Positions 14,708-26,889 of a stretch of DNA of 64,000 bases are shown here, piece after piece. Below the pieces are notes generated by a model. The model ran no database searches, was not told where the DNA came from, and worked only from the letters and a program-made list of their open reading frames with translations. The stretch covers positions 744,001 to 808,000 of the forward strand of contig WTXI01000010.1 in the NCBI GenBank assembly GCA_022376515.1, written 5' to 3'. Made by a program: the position numbers and the translations under genes. The stretch is from Lactifluus volemus. Its lineage: Eukaryota > Basidiomycota > Agaricomycetes > Russulales > Russulaceae. Numbering within the stretch: position 1 is the stretch's first letter; every line of letters begins with the position of its first letter.

Positions 14708-14942
14708 TACTTGGGGGATCACCAATCATGCAGGCGAACACCGCCGAGTGTGCAATTACCCAAGATTCGGCTGCAAGATGTCGCAAACAGTTTCATTGCC
14801 AGAAGTACTGTACTTACAAGGTTGGCACTTCTAGTGTTATGTAAGACTTCCAAACCTGGAAGCTTATATCAGCGATTACTGACGTCATTCTTTGTTACGG
14901 CCAACAAGCCCCCTTTCACAGAGTGTGACGCTTCATGCATTC

Positions 14943-17238
14943 ATGCAACAACGACCTTGTCATCTGCAAGTATCCCTACAGGACCGTAATTTGGGCAAAT
15001 ACCTTGAAAAGCCGTTTATAAATGCAGAGGACTTCATCCGATTTTTGTTCAAGGGCGATACTTCCTCGATGCCCAAACCACCTCAGAAATGGGAACAGTC
15101 TCTTACTTTTAAGACCTTTCCTGCTGCGGCCAACGAGATGGCCAAATTCATTGGGGACTTCATGCGTGAACACTACCTTTTTTCTGTGCTTGCCTTTTTT
15201 TTTGCCGACATATGATTTTCCTTTATTCTCTTGAAGAGCACGATATCCTACAGTTCGAGGATACGGGAAGCAAAACACCACCTGGACACATTGTGGATAC
15301 AGAGTGCAGGCCCGACATCATTGCCGCCTTTCAGGGTTACTGGAATAACGGTGTCGCTCCCTGGCTATTTATTCAACTGGCAGGGGAGAAGGCATCCAAG
15401 AAAGAGAAATCTGAAGATCAGTATAAAAAAGCGATCTCATATCTCCACTACCTTCTTCTGGCAAGACCCGACCTTCACGTCGCTCAAGGCCTACTCACCT
15501 CCCCCTCCGGGCTCACGTTTCTTTTGGGGATTGGCGGCTTCGGAATACGGAAACTCTATGTCCCTTGGAACGGAAACGACATTCACGAGTCGTTATATGC
15601 ATTCATTTATCGCCTCTACAAGCCTGCATACTTTGCAGATCCATCGTTTATCAGGACCGAGCCCGACGGAGAACAGGCAAAGTTCACCATACGCATCAAG
15701 TGTGAGAAAGATGAACACATAGCCGAGTTCTCTCACATCTATGCCAGCAACCCGTTCGGAACCCGTACGCATGTGTTCTCCAATCTAAATTCTCAAGACC
15801 CGAAAGGCATCACCGTACTCAAAGATCAGCTTTGCCGAATTGGTTTTGATGAAGCCAAAATCCTTAAAGAGCGTGTTCATAGTCCGCGGCCGGTGCCCGG
15901 CATCGTGGTCGTCGGACATAACGAATTCATTGACACTCTGTCGGAAGGAAGGCGCAAGCACCGCTTGGGTCTTGAAGACAGAGGTTCACCCTTCACAAGT
16001 ATCCCTACACTGCGTACGTTGTTGGAGGTGTTGTTTGACGTTCTAGAAGGTATTTGAACCTCTGTTGCAACACAATCTGCTCACATGTTTTGCAAGTATT
16101 GCGGTATTTGCGGTGCGAGTGCAAGGTCCTCCATCGGGACGTTAGCTCAGGCAACGTCTTGTATATCAAGAATTCGTCGCTGTCGCGGGACATCCGGTCT
16201 GATCCCCGTAATCCGAATTATCCGATCTACTTTGCCAGGCATCTCCTGGATGAGAAGTATGCATCTAAAACCGAGATTGGATAGTTGCTAACAAAGATTG
16301 GACGTAGGAAAGATGCCCTTGAAACGTCGATGCTCCTTGTTGACTTTAACCTAGCGGAGTACTTAGAAGCTGAAACGAGTCCTAAGATCCTCCGAACCGT
16401 GAGTTGCGTGCACATCCTTATGTGTAAGCTTCCCTCACTCACATTTTACCAGGGAACACCTCTTTTCATTGCAAGAGCTGTTGAACGGGGAGGGCCAGTG
16501 CCGCTTGCGAAGAGAGCCTTCGTTCCTGCCATACCTAAGTGTCCGAAAGAGTATGCTTCGAAGCATTCGGACCGAGCGAAACAATTCCCGGAGAATACAC
16601 CAGATCGTCGGATACAAAGTGAGGGTATTCAATCACAAGGAAAACAACCTAAATGGAGGCACGAACTCGAACACGATGCTGAGTCTGTCTTTTGGCTTCT
16701 TCTTTACTGGTCTATGGTCGCGCAGCCCCAGCAACTTCCAAAGGAAGAGATCGACGCAGGTTACTGGAACTTTTTAACAGGAACCTATCAATCTAGGGAA
16801 GGTTTAATCGCATGGTTCAGTGATGGGGTACTGCCAGACGGCGTCACCCATTCGCTCTACAATCCCATGCGGGGTTTGATCGCCGACCTCGCTGCCATTC
16901 TTGGTGTTGACAGACATTGGGTTCCAAAGTCGGATCCTCGAAACCATATATGCTATGTCAATGAAGCCTTCCAGCGCCTAATCCTCAAATTCATCGTTGA
17001 CCATGGTAAAGAAAATTTCATGGACCATGAAGTTGACGTAACTACCCGTCAACCGGAAAAGAGAACCCAATCTCCATTCAAGTCAACTACTAAGTCCCAG
17101 GCTTTGGATGCAGAAATGCAATCTGGTCCCGACGCGGAGAGAAAAGAGGTAGGTTGTGTATGTAGATCTATGATTTCCTTTTCATTCTTATTGTTGTGCC
17201 TACAGGACACGGATGACATCGAGATGGACGATACTTGA
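14943..17238 (+). CDS. FunK1-type protein kinase
   Basis: Member of the FunK1 family, expanded in agaricomycetes; partners and substrates are unknown. The N-terminal region includes AAFQGYW (about 15322-15345), near the usual start of the family domain. Catalytic residues are visible: VLHRDVSSGNVLYI (16118-16165; HRD Asp and Asn), and LLVDFNLAEYL (16335-16365), where the DFG position reads DFN. WRHELEHDAESVFWLLLYW (16651-16710) is the C-lobe motif typical of the family. The tail (17040-17238) is disordered and ends in acidic IEMDDT. An apparent TAG at 16282 is removed by a 51-nt intron (16257-16307) with a good branch site, tgctaac. The start is uncertain; 14943 is the first ATG in the frame of the N-terminal exon. 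Confidence 0.85.
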
Positions 17239-17433
17239 TGAAAAGAAGCTTTGAATTGGTGGTGCATCGTCGCTGTGTGGCTCGCCCCCCTGTTGCAGGG
17301 GGGAAGCATCCGCTGTATACTCCCTGTTATAATTCGTGAATAGATACTTTCAAGCCTGTGGATCGTGCAAAGCAATGGGTATGCCCAAATGAGACGAAGG
17401 GTGTTATTTTTCTGTTTTAAGCTCTAACGTCGC

Positions 17434-18170
17434 ATGCAACAGGGGGTCCTGAGGGGGTTTGGCCTCCTTGGCCTTAGTCTGTATCACCTTGCCCACACCT
17501 CCCTAGATGTGATCGTTGAGCGCAGTAAGCCCAGTCACTCTTCCTTTCCCTTTCGCACTTTTGCCACCCAGCCGAGCAAACTCGAGCTCACTACTGCCCA
17601 ACGACACCCCACTCACCGTAACAGTTGCAGCCGTGCCCAAAGGAGCAGCAGAGAGTTACCGCGGCTTCATGCTAGAAGAGGTTGCCGTGTATGGCTACAT
17701 GACACCACTCAAGATGAAAATCGGCCGTGCCCTTGCGCTAACTGATGCTGTCCTGCGCTTCTCTCCCCGCCATCTCTATAACCTGATTCAAACTTTTTTG
17801 GGTTGTTGTTGCTTTTCACACACGTGTTTATGGGGGTCAGATATTCAAGGAGGAAAAAATACGAAGTTGTCAATTGGATGATATGGATTTCTTCGATCCA
17901 AGCTCATATCATCAAATTTCCGGTATTTGATCAATACGAACGGTATCACGAGGTGTGTATACTAATCAGTAGTCGCTGCCAAGTATCCCTGACAAAGTGT
18001 TTCAGGCCAGTACAACGCTGACGACTTGAACTCACCTCCCTCTCTCCTAGGAATTCGCCATAAGCCAGCGCAATGGCAATCCAAACCCCAAGATCAACCC
18101 CTAGTTTGTCAACTTCGTCAAGATGTATATCGAAGACATGCCGTCGATGACCTAACGGATAGTGTCGTGG
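17434..18170 (+). pseudogene. TRAPP subunit 2-like (sedlin family) remnant plus an unidentified coding scrap
   Basis: LYHLAHTSLDVIVER (about 17472-17520) and EEVAVYGYMTPLKMKI-RALALTDAV (17674-17750) match the conserved core of TRAPPC2L/Tca17, a vesicle-tethering subunit. The frame between them does not join cleanly, and the C-terminal third of the family is absent. Downstream, DDMDFFDPSSYH (about 17878-17913) and a frame near 18050-18150 with an internal TAG look like decayed exons of something I cannot name. The ancestral TRAPP gene should exist elsewhere. Confidence 0.5.
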
Positions 18171-18370
18171 AAGGTGAGTAAAGGCACTTGTCCAGGAATT
18201 GCCTGTGAACAGTGTATATGATGGTGAGGGCGGTGAGGGCGCGTTCTCCTCTTCCGCAGGCAGTGGCGCTTTCGGGAGTAGACTCAGCGAAAATGAGTTG
18301 GTATACGTGGGTCCTCAGGACACGGAGCGCTCGCGAAAAAAGCCCCTCAGAGACAGTATCTGAGTTCAGG

Positions 18371-18453
18371 GAGCGACTGTCTGTCATTTGGTTGATGGGA
18401 TCCTATGATTCCTATCAGGATCCCATCAACCAAATGACAGACAGTCCATGCTC
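18371..18453. repeat. Perfect 30-bp hairpin (short inverted repeat)
   Basis: 18375-18404 and 18417-18446 are exact reverse complements around a 12-nt loop. After a 3-nt bulge on one side, four more pairs form (18371-18374 with gctc near 18450). There is no gene on either side and no obvious target-site duplication. Confidence 0.85.
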
Positions 18454-19839
18454 AAGTTTGCAAACTCCTTTGAGAGTTTAACAGCGTGAAATACTTTACT
18501 TTACCTCAAATTCACCTAACACTTTCTGGTGCTCTTGTTCATACTCCCGAAATATCATCTCGATGAGCTTTGTTCGATGACGTGAGTCACGCTCTGTAAA
18601 ATTGTTGTGACCGTAAAGAGTCCATTCACGAAACACCAGATTATCCACCACATTGATTGCGACTCTCACCGACGTGCCAACTGGGCAGTTTTCGCCAACA
18701 CATCCATATCCCTCCGCACCTACGCCCTCGAGTGTGATCGTGTCGCCGCCGTCTCCGAACGCAGTACATGCGAAGCTCGACCAGCTTTCTCAACCGCGTC
18801 CGCGACGGACGCGTTCTGTGATCTCCCAGTTCGGATGTCCCAGGTATGCGAGGCGATTGAGATGAAGGACTTGCTGATGCTGGACGAGTTGAGGAAGCTA
18901 CGGCATTGACGCGGCAGGAGAATTTGAGCGAGGCAGGAGAATAGTATGGCGAGTTGGAGGCCACTGGAATGAGGGGTACGAAGACATTGGGTGGAAAGTG
19001 AGGGGATCGCAGGCGAAGATACCACCCGCGTAAAGGCTGATGTATCTCCCACCATACCGTCGACGTCGCGTTATGCTACGACGGCGACTACAGCATTAGT
19101 AATAACTTGGTGACCACAGAGCCAGGACGCACAACCAAATGCTCTATAATCTCATCGTCCGTCAAGAATCTTACCTATCCAAATCAAGTCACATAGTACT
19201 TAGACTCGGACAAAAGGTTACGCGCACCTTGTACCATATGATACGCTCGCTTGTTTCCTCGGCAACGATCACCTATTTTCGGACAAGACGTCCGAACTGG
19301 CGACGTTTAGATACGTTCTTAAACATAGGTGAACATTAGACTTAACTTACCTCCGTAGTGTATATCTGACCATGCGAGGGGCGGGTGATGCTATTGGGGG
19401 TTGCATATATACGGTTTCCTATTTTGTTGTGATAGTTACTTGAGACAGGTGGAGAATCGGCGCAGCGGAAGGTTTTGCGACTGGTTTATGTTACTTCTGC
19501 ACTATACAGTAGTATAGAGTAAAGCCCCATCACCACTCAACGGCCCCGGGGGGGCGGCCCGTTCACGTCAATGAACGCGTGTCGCTAAGCGCTATATATG
19601 CTCTTAACATTCTACCCAGAACCCATTCACAATCATGAAAACAGGCTCGGGCTCGGTGGCCCATCTTCTTGCCCTTGGCATCGTCTTTCATTTCGTTTAC
19701 ATCGGAACAGTTTTCGACTGTTACTTTACAAGCCCAGTAGTACACGGCATGAAACTGCCCTGAGCCCAGGCTCAGCGCTCGTGCTCATAGTTGGTGCGGG
19801 CTCAACCCGACTCAAAAATCCTCGTCCTTGAAGGAAACT
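18454..19839. other. Gene-poor interval
   Basis: About 1.4 kb with only short frames. A 100-codon plus frame (18607-18909) and overlapping minus frames of similar size show no recognisable motif. I see no convincing gene. Confidence 0.35.
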
Positions 19840-20080
19840 GACGTCGTGCCCCATAATTATCAGGTGACGGTCTACGCGTGCTACGACCTCCCCCCACACG
19901 TGGATCGTGCGATCCTCCGAGGAAGATACGAAACACCGCCCGTCAGGTGGAAATACAACAGATGTCCTCTAAATAAACGGGCCTGCTACGACATATTCTG
20001 TTGTGGAATCCCGCACCCCCATCGTGCGATCGCCCGAGGCCGATGCGATGTGCCACCGCCCGGAGAGATGCAATAGATGG
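19840..20080 (-). pseudogene. Degenerate WD40 repeats
   Basis: Read on the minus strand with frame changes, the segment shows two decayed WD40 units: an SPGG...A-[SG]-GDRT-x-VRD stretch near 20000-20070, and VVFPPDGRCFVSSSEDRTIH-VW near 19895-19955. No continuous frame exists. With the fragment at 13.7-14.0 kb it points to lost NLR genes in this stretch. Confidence 0.5.
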
Positions 20081-20627
20081 TAAGTTTGAGAGCAGACTCC
20101 ATAGACTTGCATAGGAGTTCAGCTGAAGAGCAGAAGTTGGCTCATGATGGATTGGCATCTGCTGCTACGACGGGTTTTACAGCGTCCATCACCCACTTGA
20201 TAGCATTAACGGCACTTTTCCATGTCTTTATTTAATAGTATCGATAACTTCCTCAATACGTGGTACGTGACATCTCCGTCTGGCTCGGTGCTATTGGTCG
20301 CTCATCATCAGTGACAAGATTATTGTTCCTGGGAGAAGGAGATAGAGAGGTGGAGACTGCCGTAGATTGACCGCTGCAGAATTCGGGGTGTCAACAGGTG
20401 CAGTCAAAGTTGAATCCGCATTTGCTGATATGGTGATCGTTAAGACTATGCCCGGCTTCGTTTGACCAACATGACCAACAGCACTCCCAAACACAAGATC
20501 GAGTTCTACATGTGGGATGCTCAGCCAGATGCATGTGTAAGAATTCTAGCAAAAAGGACGGACCTTGGTGAGGTTCACAGGCTATCTCCTGCCTTCCCAC
20601 AAGGATGTCTTTTATCAAGGTCCTTTT

Positions 20628-20684
20628 TGCGTAAAGAGATATTGTGATGCGGGAGCCTCTCGTATCACAGTATCTCTTTACGCA
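20628..20684. repeat. Long near-perfect hairpin
   Basis: 20628-20648 pairs with 20664-20684 over 21 positions, with one G-T type mismatch. The 15 nt between can continue pairing through G-T wobbles (gcgggag with ctctcgt), leaving almost no loop. The surroundings contain no gene. Confidence 0.8.
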
Positions 20685-21866
20685 AGACATTTTCTATAGA
20701 GCTGCAAAAGTCTCAGTCATAGATAAAAACAAATTATGAGATTCCTACAAAGCGTCGACATTCTTGTTCCAGTTACATGATTCCTTATGCTTCGCACTGG
20801 TCGTATCTTACAAGTTTTCGCCCCATCTGTCACAACAGCACACTTCTTCCGGGAAGGTTGTGAGCTCTGAGGATTGACGGGGCAAGGGATAGTACTTATC
20901 ATAGCAGGTTTTGAGAGTCCGACATCGTGACGGCATATCGACATAGGCGCGGGCCAGCCTGGCACAGCTAAGCATTCTCAATTGCTAAGGTGTTCACAGA
21001 CGGTCTCACGTCTGCGGCGCCGCAGATCCGTCTTCACATTTGTCGCGGAGGATGTTGCCCTCGCAGTGACTAAAGCTCTGGAACCCAGGACTCCAGGTCG
21101 CGTGTCCGTGCATGATCTGTGCGGCACCCACTCGCACCCGCAGAGCGCATGCACATATTGTTGCCATGCTATGTACGCTGTTCATTCGTCATCTCGCGCC
21201 ATGCGCGAGGTGTGTTTGATGTTTGTCGGGCGGTCCAGGATGACTGACTCGGAAAGCCAGGAGTTGAGGGAATGGGACGTTTGACGGGCAGAGTGCGAGC
21301 ATCAGCGTGCTGAAATGGGGGGACTTTTGATGGGGCAGTCAAATATAACGTTCAAAATCCATGTTATTCGCCGATAAGATGGGAAGAGGAAGAGGGATAA
21401 TCTCGGGCTTTCGGTCCGAAATTCTGCAGCCGGGCTATGACAAACTTGGAGGGTCTCGGGTACTGTCAATCGCGATGAGCACCAAGCCCCTCTAATGTAC
21501 CGCAGATAGATCAGAACGAACGTTGTTGTTGGACGACGCTAATTCGAAGTTCCAGCCGTTGTGGGAATGGCATGATGGGGAGTTCCATCATTGGTCAGCA
21601 TAGTTTGAAGGTTATGGTATAGGGAGAAGTGTGTCAGGAGAGGATGACCGAAAATTATTTTACGAGTGAGGCTAAGAGAGAGACCAAACAAGGACAAGCT
21701 GATGATGTGCTCTAAGCAATTCGGAATTGAGTGAGCTATATCAGCTTCGGCAGCTCAGCTCTGGAAAAATGTGTTCCCGACCGTGTGCCATCAAAAGGTA
21801 TTCTCTACCTCACCCACTTCCGTGTCCGGTATCGCTTATCAACTCCTAGTTTGCTGATTCCACAGC
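20685..21866. other. Gene-poor interval upstream of sulfite reductase
   Basis: About 1.2 kb. A 100-codon plus frame (20985-21284) has several Cys and His but no recognisable spacing pattern. The right end must hold the sulfite reductase promoter. Confidence 0.35.
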
Positions 21867-24800
21867 ATGCAATTAACACCTTCTGTGGCTGCAGTCGCTC
21901 GCGTGGCTTATCTATCCTCCGATGCCGTGGTCGACTCTCCATCCGAGTTTTCCCAATATTGGAAATCCTTATCTTGGAATGCGCTGCAGTCAACGACTGT
22001 CACAATCCTCCCTCATGGTTCCGACCGACCCCTCCATTGCTACGTCATAGCGTTGCCTCCTTGCTGTCATACACCGTTTCCAGCTCATCAGCTCTCATCC
22101 GGCTCTACCTCGCCTTCCGACTATCTGCACGGCCATTGTCTTCACATCGCAGCAGGGAGATCTCGCCGATGCTCTGCCCTCCGCACGTCGGTCCTTACTT
22201 CATCCATTCCTCTGGCGCCCAACAAGCCCACGACAATGCGTTGCTCGCATCGCGACTTGCGCGTACCGAACGCAAGGCAGTTATCCACGTTTTCCATGTG
22301 GGGAACGAGAATGACAAAGTGAGGAGGTCGGGGAGATAAAGTGAAGCCTTTCCTCTACGCCGAGAAACGGAAACGTAACCCTTCAAAAGCCCCGTCACGG
22401 CCCCACAGCCCGTCTCCTAGTCGTCTCCGCGGAGTCCGATCCCTCGGCCTAACAGTCCTTCACCGAGACACGTCAATGGTTTTGTCAACGGTGTTGCCAA
22501 TGGTCATGCCAATGGATATGCGAATTCGCATTCACCAAGCGCAGTGACTCAGAGGGGCGCCGACCGGCAACGTCAAACACCCCGATCCCTGTCGATCCTG
22601 CTACCGCAGGCTTTTGGAGGGCTACGAAGCAGCGCAGAGGCGACCACCACCCTCCTTCGTCGGCCTCAACGCGCCTTCGCACGGCACGGTCACGATGACC
22701 CTCATACAGTCATCTTTGGCCTCGGTCATGTCAATGTGGACTTTGACGTCGACGGTGTCAGCTACGTAAACGCGTCTCTTTTGTCGCCCCTCCCGCCTCT
22801 CGTATTCTCGCCGCCATCCGTGCGTCCGTTCGTCACGTCATCGTATTAGAGCAAGTTCAAAAATGGACAACCAAGTGGACGCCATTCTTCCTCGACATCG
22901 CTAGTCTCCTGCAACGTCGTGACGCGGAAGATCGTCCCGCTGTCCACAGTGCTTATTTGGGAAACACCTGTGGGCTACAGCCTGAAGACATCGCAACATT
23001 CCTCAAGGCCACAACGGCCTCGAAGGCCTCGGTTCGCACGCGACTCGGGGCGTCAATCGCATCTTTGTCGACGTTGCCTCAAGTTCCCCATATACCGAAA
23101 CATGAGAGCTCATATACTAGGATACTGAGTCATCTCTTTGGCGAGCGTTTGGAAATCTCAAACTCCCCATCCTTAGTACCCCTTCAGGGCGAATTTGCGA
23201 CCAATCCGGAATTTGCCCTGGGTAGGATCCGCGGCATGGTGGAGGAGCGCGCCGAGCTTATCAAGGCGGTCCAGGCCCTGTTGCAAGACTCAGAACGGTC
23301 ACCGGAGGTTCATTCGCTGCTAAGTCGCTGGATTCTCGCCAAAGATGATGTCACAAAAGGTCCGCGGATCGGATCGGAGGTTATTGCAGCGTTACAATCA
23401 GAAGGTGATCACTCAGCTGCAACCCGCATATTGTCGCTCCGTGAACACTTCAAGGTCAAGTCTCGGTGGATCATTGGATCAGACGCATGGTCCTACGATC
23501 TTGGGGCATCCGGCCTCCACCATGCCATCGCGTCTAATTTAAACGTAAACGTCCTGCTTCTCGATACCTTACCCTACACGACTCGCAATACATCGGATCC
23601 TAATCGCCGCAAGCACGACATCGGACTGTATGCTATGAACCATGGCGATGTATATGTGGCCAGTATCGCTGTCTACTCGTCATATGGCCAAGTTTTGCAG
23701 GCTCTAGTCGAGGCCGACAAGTTTGATGGTCCTAGCGTCGTCCTTGCGTACCTCCCGTACACGACAGAAGACACTACAGCACTCGATCTGCTGAAGGAGA
23801 CCAAACTAGCTGTCGATTCTGGGTACTGGCCTTTGTATCGTTGGGACCCCAGCAAGGAGGTCGCTGGAAAAGAGCCATTTTCTCTTGACTCGGATGCCGT
23901 GAAGAATGACCTGAAAGCATTCCTGGATCGTCAAAACCACCTTTCTCAACTTGTCCGTGCGAAGCCAATGCTTCCACCGGAGCTCGTGACAAGCCTGGGA
24001 GAAACGGTGAAAGCGGAGAGAAAGAAGCGCGCCCAGCAAGCTTACGCAGAATTACTGTCCGGGATTGACGCGCCGCCCTTGTTGATATTGTACGCATCGG
24101 ATAGCGGTGCGGCTGAGAAGAAGGCGAAGAGATTGGCTGGTAGGGCCCAGGCGCGTAGACTGTCGACCACGATTGCAACTATGGACACCATGGATGTCGA
24201 TGCGTTGTCACATGAAGAACACGTCGTATTCATCTCCTCGACGGCGGGTCAGGGAGAGCCTCCACAGAATGGCCGAGCGTTCTTTAAGCTACTCAACGCC
24301 GCTTTAGCGACTGGCTCAGCGCCTCTGGCAAAGCTGAAGTATTCAGTATTTGGCATGGGAGATAGCCATTACTGGCCGAGACCCGAGGACGCCCAGTATT
24401 ACAACAAGCCGGGCAAGGATCTAGACGCGAAGCTCGCCGCACTTGGCGGCGAGCGCTTCGCTGACTTGGGCCTTGGGGACGATCAAGATGAGGATGGTGC
24501 CGAGACGGGTTACAAACTCTGGGAACCGTGGATCTGGAAAGCGTTCGGTGTCGACTCAATCGAGGTACACGAAGCCGAGCCCGAACCCATCACGAACGAG
24601 CATATCAAAGCGGCCTCGTCGTACCTGCGGGGAACGATCGCAGAAGGCCTCGAGGATACCAGTACCGGCGCCCTCGCAGCAAGTGACACCCAGCTGACCA
24701 AGTTCCACGGCATCTACCAGCAGGACGACCGTGATATCCGTGATGAACGCGAGGCCCAGGGCGTCGACCCTGCGTACTCCTTCATGATCCGCGTGCGCCT

Positions 24801-26685
24801 CCCGGGTGGTGTGTGTACCCCTGCACAGTGGCTTGCGATGGACCAGATCGCGGACGAGCATGGTACGGGGCACTTCAAGCTCACAACGCGTCAGACGTTC
24901 CAGTTTCACGGCGTCATCAAAAAGCATTTGAAACCTTCAATACAGGCTATCAATCGTGCTCTTCTTGATACGTTGGCTGCATGCGGCGATGTTAATAGGT
25001 ACCTTTTTTCCCTTTATCGCGGCGAAGGGAGGCAACTGACTTGTTTTTCTCTACCAAGGAATGTTCTTTGCTCTGCGATCCCATCACTATCCAAGCTGCA
25101 TGCCCAGGTGTTTGCGTTCGCCAAGGGTGTTAGCGAACATCTCCTGCCCAGGACGACTGCTTATCATGAAATTTGGTTGGAAAAGAAGCTGGTGGCTGGC
25201 GAGGCGCTCAAAGACTTTGAGCCTCTCTATGGCGAGTTCTATCTGCCCCGAAAGGTTCGCGTCACGTGGCCTCTATTTCGACGAATTTCTAATCACCTCT
25301 TCAGTTCAAAATTGCAGTCGCGGTACCGCCAACAAATGATGTCGATGTCTTTGCGAATGATGTTGGCTTCATTGCCATTGTCGATGAGCGTGGCGGGTTG
25401 GCTGGCTTTAACGTCACGGTAGGCGGTGGCATGGGCGTCACACACGGCAACAAGAAGACGTACCCCCGCACGGGTAGCATTCTTGGCTTCGTGACACCAG
25501 AACAGGGAACCATAGTCTCTGAGAAGATCATGCTTGTGCAGAGAGATAATGGCAACCGTGCTGAGTGAGCTCTTTTGACGCCTTTGTTCCACGTTCTGCT
25601 GACGACGGCCGCGCAGCCGAAAGAATGCTCGTCTGAAGTATACAATCGATCGGATGGGCCTCGATACGTTCAAAGAAGCGGTGGAGAAACTCCTTGGTTT
25701 CCAGTTTCAGCCCGCCCGGCCGTATGCGTTTGATCGTAACATTGACGACTTTGGTTGGCAAACCGGCGAGGACGGCAAACACCATTTCACTTGCTTCATC
25801 GAAAACGGCCGCGTTCAAGATGAGCCCGGTCGTGAATTCAAGACCGCCCTGCAGGAGATTGCGAAGATACATAAGGGCGAGTTTCGCCTGACCGCGAATC
25901 AGCACCTCATCATTTCGAATATCATGACCGCCGAGCTGCCCAAAATTAAGAGGCTTCTCTCGCATTACAAGCTAGACAATCTCAATTTTACTGGGTTACG
26001 TTTGTCCTCGTCGGCGTGTGTTGCGTTCCCAACATGCGGTTAGTTTCCAAGCTTTTCTTTCGCACGTTTTATACCTGACATCGATACTCAGGTCTTGCTA
26101 TGGCCGAGTCTGAACGAGTGCGTTCACCTTGAATTCTTAACTACCTTCCTCCCACTGATCCCTTATCAGTATCTACCGCTGCTTATTGATAAAGTGGAGA
26201 AAATATGTGAGGAGAATGGTCTACGAAATGACTCAATCGTCATGCGCATGACTGGTTGTCCTAATGGTTGCGCTAGGCCATACGTTGCTGGTAAAAAATC
26301 TCATCCCTCCAGCTTGTATAGGCGATAACTCACAAACCGTCAGAGGTCGCATTTATTGGTAAAGCTCCTGGTACCTATCTGATGCTGCTCGGAGGGGGTT
26401 ACTATGGCCAGCGACTAAATAAGATCTACAGAGGTAGGTCGAAATATATACACATGCCTCCAATCTCGTCTGAATTCGTTCATCTTTTGTACAGAGAGCG
26501 TGAGCGAGCCAGAGATACTAGCCATCCTTGGCCCTATGATCAAGCGGTACGCCCTCGAGAGACGCGATGGAGAACGATTTGGCGATTTCGTGATTCGGGC
26601 TGGCTATATATCACCTACGATCGAGGGCAAGGCATGGTACGAGGGCATGGGTGGAGAGGGGCCGTACCGTGAGATTTCTGCGTAA
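21867..26685 (+). CDS. MET5: Sulfite reductase (NADPH), hemoprotein subunit with flavodoxin-like domain
   Basis: Reduces sulfite to sulfide in assimilation, with the flavoprotein partner MET10. Order of domains: a pyruvate:ferredoxin-oxidoreductase-like N-terminus beginning [20 protein letters not shown]; a central region (22850-24000) including [19 protein letters not shown]; a flavodoxin-like domain (about 24070-24520: [36 protein letters not shown]); then the sirohaem/4Fe-4S half. In that half, [14 protein letters not shown] (24871-24912) and cluster cysteines in ACVAFPTCG (26013-26040) and [10 protein letters not shown] (26252-26281) are visible. It ends at a TAA after GPYREISA. Introns split the 3' half. 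In the first kilobase (21867-22850) the frame changes at least four times, e.g. a missing T near 22779-22782 and a break near 22338; the rest is clean. Confidence 0.92.
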
Positions 26686-26889
26686 TTTGTAGCCTTGTCT
26701 TCATAATATCTTCACGGAAAAAAATGTTGACGTGGATCTAATAATTATGTCCATCACTGTTACACTTGCGGCAGTCCTCCTGCAAGCTGGTATAAGAGTT
26801 TGGCGAGTTACTGGCACTACATACTTGTGACATGAAATTGCAGGTGACCTCCCTGCTCCAAGTACGAATGGAATATAATATCACGTGAT

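Noticed and set aside
16282..16284. In-frame TAG in the FunK1 kinase suggesting a pseudogene
   Set aside because: It lies inside a 51-nt intron (16257-16307) with good donor, acceptor and a tgctaac branch site; removing it restores the kinase frame.
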